This document shows positions 26,261-40,835 of a stretch of 64,000 nt of DNA, piece by piece. Where the stretch lies: contig VFFE01006969.1 in assembly GCA_008921705.1 (NCBI GenBank), forward strand, positions 715,190 to 779,189, in the 5' to 3' direction. The position numbers were made by a program, and so were the translations under genes. The stretch's first letter is position 1. Each line of letters opens with the position of its first letter. The DNA comes from Burhinus oedicnemus. Its lineage: Eukaryota; Chordata; Aves; Charadriiformes; Burhinidae. The notes under the pieces are model-generated. The model searched no databases. It saw nothing but the letters and a program-made list of their open reading frames with translations, and had not been told where the DNA came from.

Positions 26261-26686
26261 GTTCTATCCTTAGGGGCTGATGTTCTACCAGAATATAAAC
26301 TCCAGACACCTCGCATCAACAAGTTTACTATATTGCACTATAGTCCTTTCAAAGCTGTCTGGGACTGGCTCATTTTATTGCTGGTAATATATACCGCCAT
26401 ATTCACCCCATACTCTGCTGCCTTCCTTCTGAATGATAGTGAGGAACGGAAGAGGAGAGAGTGTGGATATTCTTGCAGCCCACTGAATGTTGTAGACTTA
26501 ATTGTGGATATTATGTTTATCATTGACATTCTAATAAACTTCAGAACAACATATGTAAACCAAAATGAAGAAGTGGTAAGTGACCCAGCAAAAATAGCAA
26601 TTCACTACTTCAAAGGCTGGTTCCTAATTGACATGGTTGCTGCAATACCTTTTGACCTGCTGATTTTTGGCTCTGGCTCTGAAGAG
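26261..26686 (+). CDS. KCNH7: KCNH7 coding exon 2 of 7: S1, S2, S3 of the voltage sensor
   Basis: Encodes 142 residues, from [20 protein letters not shown] to GSGSEE. It carries the conserved stretch before S1, S1 ([20 protein letters not shown]), the S1-S2 loop with CGYSC, S2 ([17 protein letters not shown]) and S3 ([18 protein letters not shown]). The acidic residues in S2 and S3 that pair with S4 charges are present. The acceptor is TTATTCTAG at 26260 and the donor is GTAAGC at 26687; both junctions are phase 0. The length of 426 bp is near KCNH2 exon 6. The loop reads [12 protein letters not shown], whereas I recall mammalian KCNH7 with REEQ at the equivalent place. Family identity is clear and the sequence favours KCNH7 over KCNH2 and KCNH6. 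Confidence 0.97.
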
Positions 26687-28641
26687 GTAAGCTTAAATGA
26701 ATATGAAATCTTAAATCTTAAATTTTGGCTTTACTACAGTAATCTGTATATCCTAATCTATTTTTTGCTTGTCAGTTAATAGGCTGTTTAGTAGTTCCAC
26801 CCCATTTTTTAAAGTTAAACTAAAATTAAATCTTCCTTGTAGAATAAAGTAGAATATTAGCTTTCATTGACAGGAGAACAAGTTGAACGATTCAGCTAGT
26901 ATTTTTCAATTATATTTGATACTGTCTTTACAAATAATGAAATGAATATATGAAGTATGAAGGATTGGTTCAAATGCTTTTATTTAAGAACTGCTCCTTT
27001 GATTTGCTGCTTGCTTTGTAAAAACTGCTTATAATGCATATAAGTGTTGTGTTGGCATTAAAGCATTAGAATAAATTTTCTCTGTTCAAAATCTTTAGAT
27101 CAGATGTTTATTCAGTGTAAAACAGATTAGTTGTAGTGTAAACTATACCAGTTAACTAAAAGATTAGGCTGTTGTCTATTTTATCAAGAATATGGACTAT
27201 CAAAAGAAAAAAAAAGATTATATGGGGTTAACCTTGCCAGACATGACTAATGTCCTCACCCTATCTGTACAATAGGTTAAAAAAGTGTTCAATATGTGCA
27301 TACAAAAGTTGCCCAAAAGAGTATAAAACGTACAGTATGTTCTGGATGCCTGACCCAGTTCTGCCTCCTTCCACAGAATTTTATTTAATTTAAGAAGGGG
27401 TAAAGTTATAACATATTTTTTTGATGAAAAGTGAACTGACAAGTAGAGAATTGAGGGGTTTTGTGATGCATAGAATACAGCAGTTTAAAAAAAAAAAAAG
27501 CAGCAAACCAAGCAAAATATGATCTATTCACTTTTCAAAGGACACAAATCCATTTCTTTAAAATACCATTTTGCCCATATTGACATAAGGGGAACAGACA
27601 GTTTTGTCGACCATATATGCATCTCATTAATTGAGAAGAGAAAGGTGAAGACTACAAATTAATCAACAACCGTTAGCATGAAAATTTACTGATCTGACTG
27701 TATGCCTCCATGTCACAATACAGAGAAAGCAAAAATGTTTTCATTTTAAAATTAATTCCTTTTTATGAAAGTCATTTACTGTGACAGCAAATATTTTTAT
27801 GTCCACCCCAAAAGCCTGATCTGAATTGTGAGCATACCCTAGCTATCCTCACAAATTACGTGTAAACTTAATCAAGTATGCCTTTAAGGGTCAGTGTAAA
27901 ACAACTGACACATACCTACATGCACCTTGAGAGTCTTGTGGGCTTATTCAGTCTTAAAAATTTCAGAAGTAGGATGAACATCAGCTATGCTTTTCTTGAA
28001 CTCATTTTCTTAAATTTTATGTAAAGAGAATGTTTTCCTGTCTCCTGTGCTTCTGAAAAAACATTATAACAATGTGGTCTAATTCAGCACTCATAAAAAT
28101 CAATAGTAACCTTCCTAATCAATAGTGATATTCTTACTAATTTGAACATGAGTGTACACACTCAAGGTAAATGAGGAATCTGGAGAAACATGTAGTTGAT
28201 ATCATGCAGTAGAAATAAATTTTGTTAAGGGAATGCAATAAAAAGAGAGAGAGTAACATAAAGGACAGTGGAAACATGTTAATAGCTCTCTTACCAAAAG
28301 AGATCTTTTCTGTTCAGAAGGTGACTAAAAAGCTCAGAGATTTAAGAGAAACTTCGCTAACTTTTTGCATTCATTATCTGTGGTAGGTCTCAGTTTTTCT
28401 GCAGATTTTTTTCTGTGGTTTTGATAGCACAGACACATGAAAGACAAACATTCTGACAATGACATTATTTCTACCTTGGACCACATCATTCCCCTTCAGG
28501 TGTGGTCTGCAACCCTTTCTGATCACCAAGCGCTCATCACTGCCAAAAATTATGTTCAGTGACTGAAAGTGTGGAACATCAAGAATGACAACAGGGACCA
28601 ATTCCAAAGTTCATTGAAGGAGTGCTCTGTGGACTTATCTT

Positions 28642-30600
28642 AGAATCATAGAATACTTTAGGTTGGAAGGAACATTAAAGATTGTCTAGTTCCAATCCCC
28701 CTGCCATGGGCAGGGACATCTTCCACTAGACCAGGTTGCTCAAAGCCCCATCCAACCTGACCTTGAACACTTCCTGGGATGGGGCAACCACAACTTCCCT
28801 GGGCAACCTGTTCCAGTGCCTCACCACCATCACAGTGAAAAATTTCATCCTGTCAAGGGCATGACTTGCCCTTGGTGAAGCTGTGTTGGCTTTTACCAAT
28901 CACCTCTTCATTTTCCACATGCCTCAGCAGTTTCCAGGAGGATCTGCTCCATGATCTTGCCAAGCAGAGGTGAGACTGACTGGCCTGTAGTTCCCTTGGT
29001 CTTCCTTTTTGAAAATGAGCGTTATATTTCCCTTTTCCAGTCAGTGAGAACTTCACCAGACTGCCGCAACTTTTCAAATATAATGGAAAGTGGCTTAGCA
29101 ACTTCATCTGCCGGGTCCCTCAGGACCCACAGATGGATTTCATCAGGTTCCATGGACTTGTGTACCTTCAGGTTCCTTAGATGGTCTCATACTTGATCAC
29201 CTACAGAGGGCGGTTCTTCATTCTCACAGTCCCTGCCTTTGCCTTCTGTAAGCTGGGCAGTGTGGTTAGAGCCCTTGCTGGTAAAGACTGAGGCAAAAAA
29301 GTCATTGAGTATCTCTGGCTTCTCCATATCCCGGGTGACCAGGTCTCCTGTTTCCTTCCAGAGAGGGCCCACATCTTCCCTAGTCTTTCTTTTATCACTG
29401 CCATACTTACAGAATTTTTTCTTGTTGCCCTTGATGTCCCTGGCCAGATTTAATTCTATCAGGGCTTTAGCTTGCCTAACCTGATCCCTGGCTGCTTGCC
29501 CAGTTTCTCTGTATTCCTCCCAGGCTACCTGTCCTTGCTTCCACCCTCTGTACGCCTCCTTTTTGCTTTTGAGTGCGTCCAGGAGCCCCTTGTTCATCCA
29601 TGCAGGCCTCCTGGATTTTTTGCCTGACTTCTTCATTGTTGGAAGGCATTGCTCCTGAGCTTGGAGGAGGTGATCCTTTAATACTAACCAGCTTCTTTGG
29701 GCCCCTCTCCCTTCCAGTGCTTTATTTCATGGTACCCTACCAAGCAGATCCCTCAAGAGGCCAAAGTCTGCTCTCCTGAAGTCCAGGGTGGCAAGCTTGC
29801 TGTGCACCCCCTTCACTGCCCTAAGGATCTTGAACTCTACCATTTCATGATCACTGCAGCCAAGTCTACCCTTGAGCTTGACATTCCCCACTAGCCCCTC
29901 GTTGTTGGTAAGGACAGGATCCAGCATAGCTCCTCTCCTCATTGGCTCCTCTACCACTTGGAGAAGGAAGTTGTCATCAATGCATTCCAAGAACTTCCTG
30001 GGTTGCTTACGCCCTGCTATGTTGTCCCTCCAACAGATATTGGGATGTTTGAAGTCCTCCATGAGGACTAGGGCCTGTGAACGTGACGCCGCTCCTATCT
30101 GTCTATAGATGGCCTCATCCACTCAGTCATCCTCGTCAGGCGGCCTGTAGCAGACCCCCACTAGAATGTCACCTGCCCCTGTGTTCCCTTTAATCCTGAC
30201 CCATAAGCTCTCAGTCAGCTCTTCATCCATCCCCTGGTGGAGGTCCGTGCACTCCAACTGGTCCTTGACATAGAGGGCAACACTCCCTCATAGTTTCCCT
30301 TGCCCGTCCTTCCTAAAGGAGGCCTGTATCCTTCCATTCCAACACTCCAGTCACAGGAGCCATCCCACCACATCTATGTGATGCCAATGAGATCATAGCC
30401 CTGGAGGTGTGCGCTCATCTCTAACTCCTCTTGTTTGTTCCCCATGCTACCTGCGTCTGCATAGAGGCATTTAAGTTGGGTCCCCGTTGAAGTTGACTTG
30501 CTGGCTCGAGTGGCTGCAGTTCCTTTGTGCTGCTCTCCAGGTGGCATTCCTTGGAGGTGTTTGACCCTGAACATCATTCTTCCACCTTCCCTGTTACAGA
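28642..30600 (-). mobile_element. CR1 LINE with large internal deletion, antisense
   Basis: The 3' end is at 28642 (AGAATCATAGAATACTTTAGG on + ) and the 3' UTR runs to about 28850. There the sequence jumps directly to the middle of the reverse transcriptase (GKSQHSFTKGKSC region at 28860-28930), so most of the RT palm and thumb is missing. It then continues through the linker (29187-29636, with [12 protein letters not shown] and [10 protein letters not shown]) and the AP-like endonuclease (29727-30122, with SQALVLMEDFKHPNICW and LGCSDHEMVEFKIL). The endonuclease start is seen at 30374-30577 (QLKCLYADAGSMGNKQEELE). Multiple frameshifts make it inactive. It retains more 5' sequence than the other copies here. 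Confidence 0.93.
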
Positions 30601-32494
30601 TGTCCTTAAGAGTAAAGTGCCAGGTTGCTAAAGTAATCTAAAGGGATAACTTTAACATAAGATAATGTTAGAGATTAGTAGCAAACAAGTGCATTCTGTC
30701 AGGTGAGTACAGAAATACAAAAACACAGAACTTGGAACAGAAATTATTGGACAATGTAATGAGTTTTTCAGTCTTGCAGATACATGTAAATTAATTCCTT
30801 ATTCCCTCGAAACCTAGTAATTGAACAGTTTCACTATTGGAAAAACTAGTTGGTTTAGCTAAGCAGCAATGAAACCATACAGTTTATGACCAGTTCACCA
30901 TGCCATCATGACTTCTCTCTTGCATTCATGCTATTGAATATATCAATCACTTTTTCTAAGCTGCTACTTACTGCAGGTTTGCTTCATACTTTGCTAACTG
31001 TAATATTTCCCAAATGATCCATTTTAGTTTAGCAAGAAGAAGCAAATGTAAAACTGTTAGAATTTAACATTTTTCATTTAATAGAATTTTTTGTCAAAAG
31101 GGTTACCTTTTAAAGAAATAGCTTTTTTTTTGTTATCTTGAGATTCTTCAAATAAGATCCCCTACGAACAATTGTATTGAATAGTCTTTTTATTAAGCAA
31201 CATAAGCTCCAAAGAGAGCTCCATGTGTGCTCATCCAGCTTTACAACACCTTGATATCAAACGGAGTCTAGAAAGAACAAGAGGTAATAATCCAAATACC
31301 ACATGCAGCACTATTTGAATGCTTCTCTTTAAGCCATACTTTGTCAACCATAGGAAAGCAACAGAGTAAGACAGTTAACTTTCCCATTTCTAAAATAAAG
31401 AACTAACTTTTTTTTTTTTCTGTTTAAGCAGACTCAACACAAAATGACTAGGGCTGGTAGTAAACCATTCTCTTTTTTTGTGTATTGTAAATGTTAAGTG
31501 GCATCCCAGATACCTGGGAAGATAAAAATAATGAGTAGATGGACTTTTTACTTTCTATTCTTTTGGTAGTATATTTTTAATCATTCTGCTCAGCTGAGGA
31601 GTCTGGGTTGGATTTTAAGCAAATAATAGTTGCAGTGGCACAGCTCCTTAAAGCACACACACAGATGATGTGCCTGTACAAGTGGAAAGCTGCTTAAGAT
31701 TACTTAGATATATGCATTTAAAATTATGTGGTTTTTAATGCATTGATCAGCTTTTCACTTCAAAGACAGGTACATTGTAGGGAAGAATCAGATGGATATA
31801 TAGATAACCAGAGTTTCTTCCCTTTTATCTAGAACCTACTGCAGTAAAACATACAAACAAGTGATGGCAACAGCTTCAGCGAGAAAATTTTCATATTTAT
31901 AATTTTATTAAATTGAGGCCAGAGAGAACACTCAGCTGAAATATGCAGAAAAGCATGAAGGCTTTTGCTTTTGTGGTTTGTACAAACAATAGTGAACGGA
32001 GCTATTTTACAGAATACAATTTAAAAGCCTATCAACAGGAAAAATGCTACCTTAGAAAATAAAAATAAATACATCATGATGTATATATCCAGCATACTCA
32101 CAAAATCTAAGAGTGAATCTGTCTTCTACTCGTAGCATTAGATCAAGAAAGTAGATGGGTTTTGGCTAAAATGAAGACATATAAATCAAAGTATTCTTGT
32201 TCTTCTTTTAGTTTTGACATCTTCACTTCACTCCATTACACAGTGTATCTGTTAAAGCAAATAGAAAAGAAGAATCCCATATTTCTAGGATTAGAGATGG
32301 AACCTTATAGACCTGACTGCATCTCTGCTGATAGAATCAGTACTTTATCCCCTTCCAAATTAAAATATATTTGAAAATCAAGCTCAGAAAACATCTCAGA
32401 AAGAGATAGTTTCCTGTGCTCAGTTTATCAATTTACTTGGAAAACCTATTCCCATTAATTTCAAGTCTTTTACGCTAAAGACTGCATAGCTGAT

Positions 32495-32517
32495 TGTACA
32501 GGCAATCTGCCTGTACA
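32495..32517. repeat. perfect 10-bp inverted repeat with 3-nt loop
   Basis: TGTACAGGCA, a three-base spacer, then TGCCTGTACA. Pairing does not extend outward, so the stem is too short for a microRNA precursor. Confidence 0.9.
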
Positions 32518-35048
32518 TTAGCAACTCTGTGGAGTGAGTACAGTCCAGGATGATGCAGCATTAGGGTAGAGTCTCTGGAAATTATTTAGGTGGCTGGCTA
32601 ATATCAGAAAAACATGTAGCATCAACTTTTATTTCCCTTAATTGTTTTTCAAGATGAAGCAAAGAGGAACCCCAGCACTGCTGGAGCAGGCAGTTATTCA
32701 TAGACAATTTTAGCAGTCCTTTATCAATGGCAGTTGAAGTACCAGCACCTTGCTATAAATAAGAAGTTTTGGTTAGTTGAAATATGTTTGTTTAATTGAT
32801 GTTTGTACTAACATTTTCAGTATCATGATGCATACAGCATAAAGATTTCCAACAATGACACAGTGCTCAGAAGAGGCTATTAAGGTAATGGAGCATAGAC
32901 TGAAAGGCCAAATTCTGGCATGTATTCGAGATTTTTCTGAGAGCAAAAAGAGTTAACTATGCTTGATGCTATATTACTCGTATTTAATAGATTTATTTAC
33001 AGGCTGCAAAAAGGGTAGAAGGGTGATGATGGTTTTAACACAAAATGTAGGTGACAGGAAATCTTTGAGAAACTGAGGACCTTACAGTACCAAGAAACTG
33101 GAAAGGACCCTATAGCAGATGAACTACTGTGTAAGCAAGTGCACATTAATGCACATTGGAAGAGACAGTTTGAGCTACTCATATGCATCAGTGGGTTATT
33201 TGGTTTAAAAAAGGAGACAAATAAGATGACATTATAGATTTATACATTAATGACAATGGTTGTTATGAAGAAAGAAAAAAAAAAGAAAACAACACAAAAA
33301 TCTAGAGGAAACCAAAAGATTTGGCTATCAGTGAGAAAGTCATGAGTCATAAATGACTTTTTGCACAAGCAGAATACCATTATGCAGATAATTAATTAGG
33401 TGACACTAGCGCCCTCTTCCAGTCTGATACAATAATAACTTCTGAATGATACTCTGCAATGAGATAGACTGATGCCCTCCTCTTTCAAATCATGCTGCAA
33501 TCAATTGCTGTCCATCAAAATAGCTCCCTGCTGTGGTCATTTCAGCATTACCTAATGACAATATTTACATGCTGAAGCTCAACCTAGGCATAGCTTTTTG
33601 AAGGATATGGTCTTTCCGAGTGTGGAGGTCACAATCAATGAAAAAGCCTTTTTTATGTGGCAACAAGAAATTCACTCTGAAATTATTCTCTGTGATGTTA
33701 AGTTGAACCAAAGCGTTACCCTCCATTACGCTCTTGCTCATTTACTCAGAAAATATGAACAATATATTGAGCTGTCCACTGACAAATGCAGCCAAGAAAG
33801 CTTCTTTTTTTTTTCCCAAGGGCTTTTGGATTTTACACAGAAACATGGTAAATGCGAGTATTTAATAAAACATAAAAACTAGTCCAGTACTTGTTGAAAG
33901 AAAGTTTTAACATGACATATACTACCATGAGAGTAGTTTGTAAGGCTCGGAAAAAATTTCCAGTTAAGTGTTATGTAATATACAAGCATGTTAAAAAAAG
34001 AAGAAAAAAATTATTGAAAACTTATTCAATCTTGACATTTATTGAATACTTTAATATATGTTGAGACTTAATGGAGGGAAAAAGGTAGCTGAGTTCTTTT
34101 CGAAATCGAGCAGTTACTATCTGCAATGTTGTCGATCTCTTTTACAAGGAATTAACAAGCATGAAAATGATTTACTGTCTGAAAATTGTAAATTTACAAT
34201 AATAAACTTTAGATTCCTTTAAAAATATCAGAACCTCAAAAAGGCTGCAATGAATCACAGTGCAGGTCTGCACTAAAACACTTGGAATATATTCCTGGTT
34301 TATAACTGACCCCTATTCTTTTTAATGGTATATTACTTTTATTAGTGGCTTCTACCACTACACCTGCAAGCTTCAGGGTGAAAGATGCAAAAAAAGATTA
34401 ATCTGGAGTCTTGCAACAGTAACTTGTCCATGATTTTCTATTCACAGTGGTTCATCTTGTTTTACCTGTATAGAGTGTTCTGACCATTACAAACAGGAAG
34501 AATACTTGCAGAATAAGATACTTATTCTTTGGGATATTTCTGCGCTATTGCTTCTCTCTTCTAGAACATGTGTGCCAGAGCATTGCAAGGAGTCTCTAAG
34601 TTAGGATCGAATATAGTCACACAGCTTTGTTCAAACATCATAAATACTTATTACCCACAAGGCCAGTCATATAATTATGAGTAGTTCTAATAACTTACAC
34701 ACTTTATCATGCCAAAACATCATGAATCTAATGGATCATTTAAGTCCATTGGGGTGGATTGAAGAGTCCAGATCAATAATAATATTCAAAATGAAAGAAT
34801 ATTCAGCAGATAATGACAACTTCAATATATCTTAATTTAAAATGTGCGTTTCTTATTGTCTTCTTCACTGTTTTATAATAAAGTTGATAATTTAAAGAAA
34901 ATTACATTAAGATTACATTGAAATGGATTAATCTACTGGTTTTGTTGATTCCCCAAAATAATGGAATTTGCACTGCTTTATTCATGCTGACTATTCACGA
35001 GAGTACATTTGCTAACAGAGAAAATCAACTTCTATCTTATTTTTACAG

Positions 35049-35448
35049 ACAACAACATTAATAGGTCTTCTGAAGACAGCTAGACTGCTGCGTTTGGTGA
35101 GGGTAGCACGGAAACTGGACAGATATTCAGAATATGGTGCTGCAGTTCTGATGCTCCTTATGTGCATATTTGCACTAATTGCACACTGGCTTGCTTGCAT
35201 TTGGTATGCCATTGGAAATGTAGAAAGACCTTACTTGGCTCACAAGATTGGCTGGTTGGATTCTTTAGGAGAACAATTAGGAAAACATTATAATAAAAGT
35301 GATGCAAGCTCTGGACCATCCATCAAGGACAAATATGTTACAGCACTTTATTTTACCTTCAGCAGTCTGACAAGTGTAGGATTTGGAAATGTGTCTCCAA
35401 ACACCAACTCAGAGAAAATCTTTTCCATCTGTGTCATGTTGATTGGCT
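35049..35448 (+). CDS. KCNH7: KCNH7 coding exon 3 of 7: S4, S5, pore and most of S6
   Basis: Encodes 133 residues plus the first base of a serine codon. It begins [21 protein letters not shown]4 has the regularly spaced Lys/Arg gating charges. S5 follows ([20 protein letters not shown]), then the long S5-P turret typical of ERG channels ([19 protein letters not shown] and an N-linked site in YNKSDAS). Next come the pore helix and filter ([12 protein letters not shown]) and the first half of S6 ([12 protein letters not shown]). SVGFGN, rather than the GYG of most potassium channels, is the ERG signature. The acceptor is TTTTTACAG at 35048 and the donor is GTAAGT at 35449; entry is phase 0 and exit phase 1. 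The length of 400 bp is 12 bp longer than KCNH2 exon 7, as fits a longer turret. Reading through the donor gives IGCK and an immediate stop. Confidence 0.97.
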
Positions 35449-36418
<970 letters not shown>

Positions 36419-37560
36419 TAAATGCATGAGAATTTAGAGATTGTAAGTCTTCGTTATTTGTAAGCTGTAAAAGTACAAACTTAAGAAGGTGGATATATAG
36501 CATTTATTGGAAACCAAGTCATTACAAGTTTTGGCAACATTTAACTGGCTAAATTATTACAAGCTATATTAGAAATCTGAAAGCACTGGAACGCTTGAGA
36601 ACAGTTGACTATTGCAGTTGACTATTGCAAGTTTAAGACAAGAAAAAAACCCCATAGTTTTATTTCAGGCATAGCTGTTCCAGCTGTTTGTTCTTTGGCC
36701 TAATTTTCCACTCCCAGTATCAAACAAGAGTACCTTTGTTGGTTTCTACAGTCACTCTTCTATAAAACCTGTGGAGATCAATTCTTTTTCAAAAGCTTAT
36801 CGTGTAATCTAGAACAGGTATTCTGGGGGTGGGTGGAAGTGAGGAGTAGGCAGGTGGATTAGCTGCTCTTTTCAGAGTGAAATATTCTAACCATATGCTG
36901 GTCTGAACAGTAGTTTGCTTGCATTCATAACCATATAATTCTGCACTGAAGGTCAACATAGTACTACTAATCATTTAGCAATCCACAGAATCTCATTTCT
37001 AGGAAGTGGCAAGGTACAACACTCATATTTTCTGTTCTTGATAAAAAAACTGCAAACGCTTCTTATATAAAAATGTATTACGTGGCCAGCTAAAAAGGAA
37101 TAACAGTCTGCTAATGAGCAAAAGTAAGCATCTATATTTCTGGCTTATTTTCTGGAGATAGCAATGTTTTTTCTGAAAAGTTGACATAGGTTTGAAGACA
37201 CTGAGAGCATTGTGCATCATAAAGATCTGTGAATTTGTGTCTCTAGAGGGATACTTTCTGGAGCTATTCTGAGTTATAGATTAGAGACTTTGCAGAGCTC
37301 TCCCTAAAGTTGGGATAAACAAGAAAATCTATACATTTTTGTAACAATATAACTAGAAGTCAACATCCAAAATTTTGACGTAAATTCAAACAGCTTCCAT
37401 GTGATGTCTATACATACGTTTGTGAATGACTGTCAGAGTGGTACACCTTTATACAGTAAGCAGAAACAATGGTCTTGATTAAAAGTTTTTATAAAGCTGA
37501 ATCACTGACAGTTTGACTTTATGGTTACCATTAAGTAAAGCAGATCTTAAAAGTAAGACA

Positions 37561-37785
37561 GCAAATTAAATATTGGGCTTCATCTCCCACTTCCATGAGT
37601 GTCCCCTCCAGAGGGATATTATGCCCAGCGCAGGACAAGGATACTTGTATAAACCTCTGCTGGGGATTACTGCAGTGGAAGGCATCACCAGTAGCTTCAT
37701 CCTGCGTGGCACTGAATGGCCCTAATTCCCTCTGATGGCAATGGGATTGTGGGGTACTCGGCACTTTGCAGGATCAGGCCCTTAA
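37561..37785 (+). repeat. relic of ancient amniote interspersed repeat
   Basis: The 3' part, GGGTACTCGGCACTTTGCAG followed by GATCAGGCCCTTAAG, matches the reverse complement of 16795-16870. It is the type of text common in old L3/CR1-like elements of birds and reptiles. The 5' part is only loosely recognisable, so the left edge is approximate. Confidence 0.45.
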
Positions 37786-39028
37786 GCTGCAGGTGCGTGC
37801 AGCCTAAGCCTAAAGTAGCTCATTGAATTATTTCTGAAGATATTACAAAATCATGTATGCCTTAACTAATTCATTACCACTAATGCACGTACTAAGAACA
37901 CCTGTTTCACATGAAATAGTAACTACATCTGGATGTTGTCAGGTTAAACTTTGCATAATACAGGAACTGGTGTACTGGAATTAGTCTTGGATTTGTCATT
38001 AATGTGAAATACTAACTAAATGGATTAAACAGCCAATATTCTGTGATATGACTGTGAGGCAGTATGGAGGCTTTGTTTTAAATAAAATGTGAAAAAAAAT
38101 CAAGTTTAGTATCTTATTTTGTTACATTTTTTTATTCTGTTCACAATTCTATCCCTCGAGTTTTATGGCAGTCGCTTAATTTTCTTAAAAAGTGAGTTTG
38201 AATATATTACACTTAGTGCAAGGATAATATAAGAATTGTGTGATTTATGTTGTACTTATGAAAGATTTATCTCTTTCCTGTCTGCTTCATACCTAAATAC
38301 ATGGAATAACACCACCCACTGGTAAGAGCAGGAGGTATTTATATAAAATTTAATTCCAGTATAAAGTGTGGAGAATATCCATGTTATCTGTCGGGTTTAG
38401 AGCTTGTTCAATGCTTTCTAATTTTAATTGTAACTTTTTGCATGATGAAGGAGGAGATAGCAAAGGGAAATAATCCAAGTAGAATCAGATGTGGGGCAAA
38501 ATGGTTACTAAAAATAAGACATTAAGAAATGCTAATCTAACCACATTTATTAATTACTGTTTTACCCCACAACTCAAATCATGCTTCTCTGCCCAAAAAA
38601 GGTCATGTGCATATCGGTTTGCATTAGGTAGTTGCTCTGTAGGAATGTCACTGACGAAGTTGCCATGCTGATCATTCTGCATTTTCCTTTGCGTGAATGC
38701 TGTTAGTTCAAACCATATATGCATGTTAACACAAGCACCAATTAAGTTTTCTTGGCTATAAGCCATGTGCATATGAGATGGACTTGCATGTGGTATTAAC
38801 TTAATTTTGCATGAAGCATTTGCATTTACACACCAAAGGGATAATACTGTCCTCAGACAAATGTGTTTGACTCCTCTCAATATTTACTGGGAGTTTCTTG
38901 CAAGTATCTGAAGGCAGAATTTGACCCAATGTCTTACTTTTTCATTTCATGACTGAAAAATGAATACAATTCAAAAACTCAGTTCACTTTCTTCTTTGAA
39001 ATATGAAATGCATGAATGATTTACATTT

Positions 39029-39082
39029 CATATATATATATGTACATGCAATGTATGCACACACATACTCATACATATATAA
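39029..39082. repeat. alternating TA/CA low-complexity stretch
   Basis: CATATATATATATGTACATG followed by ATGTATGCACACACATACTC: alternating purine-pyrimidine sequence, a candidate unstable microsatellite. Confidence 0.8.
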
Positions 39083-40835
39083 ATAATATTAGAGAATATG
39101 TTTCAAAAGATGCTTTTAATTATCATCAGTAATATACTTCAGAATTCAGGAAAAGTGAAAAAAAACCCCAACTTTTAACCTCAGGAATAATACTGCACTA
39201 AGACTAAATAAACTTGATTTCCTAAACAAAATCCTACACTTTAAATTGAAAACCAGAAGATAATACTTATTGCTCATTTGAAATGGCTAAACTTAAAATT
39301 AGCTTTAAAGATCTGCAGGTGAAATATGCTGAGAATATTGTTTATTTGTTTATTTGTTCCCCTCTGCTTCATTTCTACATCTCTTTGATTATGTTTCATT
39401 GCATAATGTATCTTGATAAAAACAATTCCACATAAGTATGCATGGACTGGATAAACAGGATTTGGGATTTATTTTAATCTGGATAAAAATCTTGAGTCCA
39501 TAGAATAAGCATAATTTAAATCATATCCCTGTGGTACACACTGGCAAAGTTAAGTTATAAAAACATTATTTACAGTGTATGTTGTTTCATGAAAGATGTC
39601 ACCAGTCCCAAAGATTCAAAGATATTATTTTTTTTTCAACTATCCTGTTCTGTTTTTCCTAAACTCTCTTTGCCTTCTTTTCCCACTTCATTCCAATGTT
39701 ATCAGTCCAGCACTGATAATAGCATGCCTGTGATGCTTACCCTAAAAAGATGACATATTTAGTGTTTGAGATCCTTTTTTAAGTTATGCATGTATTTGTT
39801 ACAATCCCTGCCCCCCTCCTTCTTTCCATGGATCTTCTGTGCATCTGAATAGCTTTACTGGTTTATTTTACCTTTAAAAAGAGTTCAAAGAAATAAATAA
39901 GTGGGACAAGCTTTGGAAAGTGTTTAGCCAAAAGTACACATTAATTAAAATTTTGGATGTGGGGCAGATGCCTTTTTATTTCGGGTTTTACCCCGTACCG
40001 TGAAAGGAGAGAGCAAGCCAGATTTTTATGCATAAATATATGGAACCTTCTCCTGCAAGCATCCAACAAATGGTCAATTTTACACTTGTGATAAATTGTC
40101 TTGGCCACAGTGATCATGCAAGTACAGAAGAGCACACACCTAACCTGAAGGTTCAGAACCAGCAATGCTACTGTATCAAATAAAGGGCAGGTTCACCATT
40201 GCTTTCGTAAGGCATTTTTTGTGAGAAACTGGCCACTGGTCACTGGATGACACTACTACATTTGTTATTCTTGCTTTTCCTCACAGTGATCACTTCTTAT
40301 GATGAAAACAATTCTACCAATAGAAATATTGCCAGTAAAATCTTTGAACCAGAGAATTAGAAAAGTAAATTAAAATCTAAAATATAGCAAGAAGGAGTTC
40401 CTTATACCATCAGAAGGGTAATCCAAATTAGAAGTGTTTGGAACAAAAACTAGTAGTAATTGGTTAAACAGAGGGAATATGTAATCATGATGGAAAGTAG
40501 TACTGCTATTTGTCTATATGTCATAATGGAAATCATGAGACGTATAAGCCTATCAGAAAGTACCTCAGATATGATTAGCTGTGAAGCTGTTCTTTCATTT
40601 TCTGTAACAAGACTACTTAAAAAACACGAATGCCTACATTTAACCGAGTTACAGAAAAGATCTCACAGAAAAAAAAAGACTTTCAAGAATGTCAATTTAT
40701 TTGCAAAGTGATCCTTTATCAGTTTCTCACTGCATTATTTGTAATGTAACATCTCAAAAACAAGAGCAATTAATTTTCCAACTACCACTATATTTTTGGA
40801 AAGACGTGGATCTGGTCAGCTTCCAACTTTTACAG

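Larger units (their letters stand above)
26687..35048 (+). other. KCNH7: KCNH7 intron of 8.4 kb
   Basis: Starts GTAAGC and ends TTTTTACAG. It contains an internally deleted antisense CR1 (28642-30600), poly-A and poly-T runs (27484-27498, 31407-31421) and a 10-bp-arm inverted repeat (32495-32517). A 94-codon open frame of unknown meaning lies at 33598-33882. Retention of this intron would add about 30 residues before a stop near 26778. No other feature was recognised. Confidence 0.85.

Noticed and set aside
32495..32517. Inverted repeat as a microRNA precursor
   Set aside because: The stem is only 10 bp with a 3-nt loop and does not extend.
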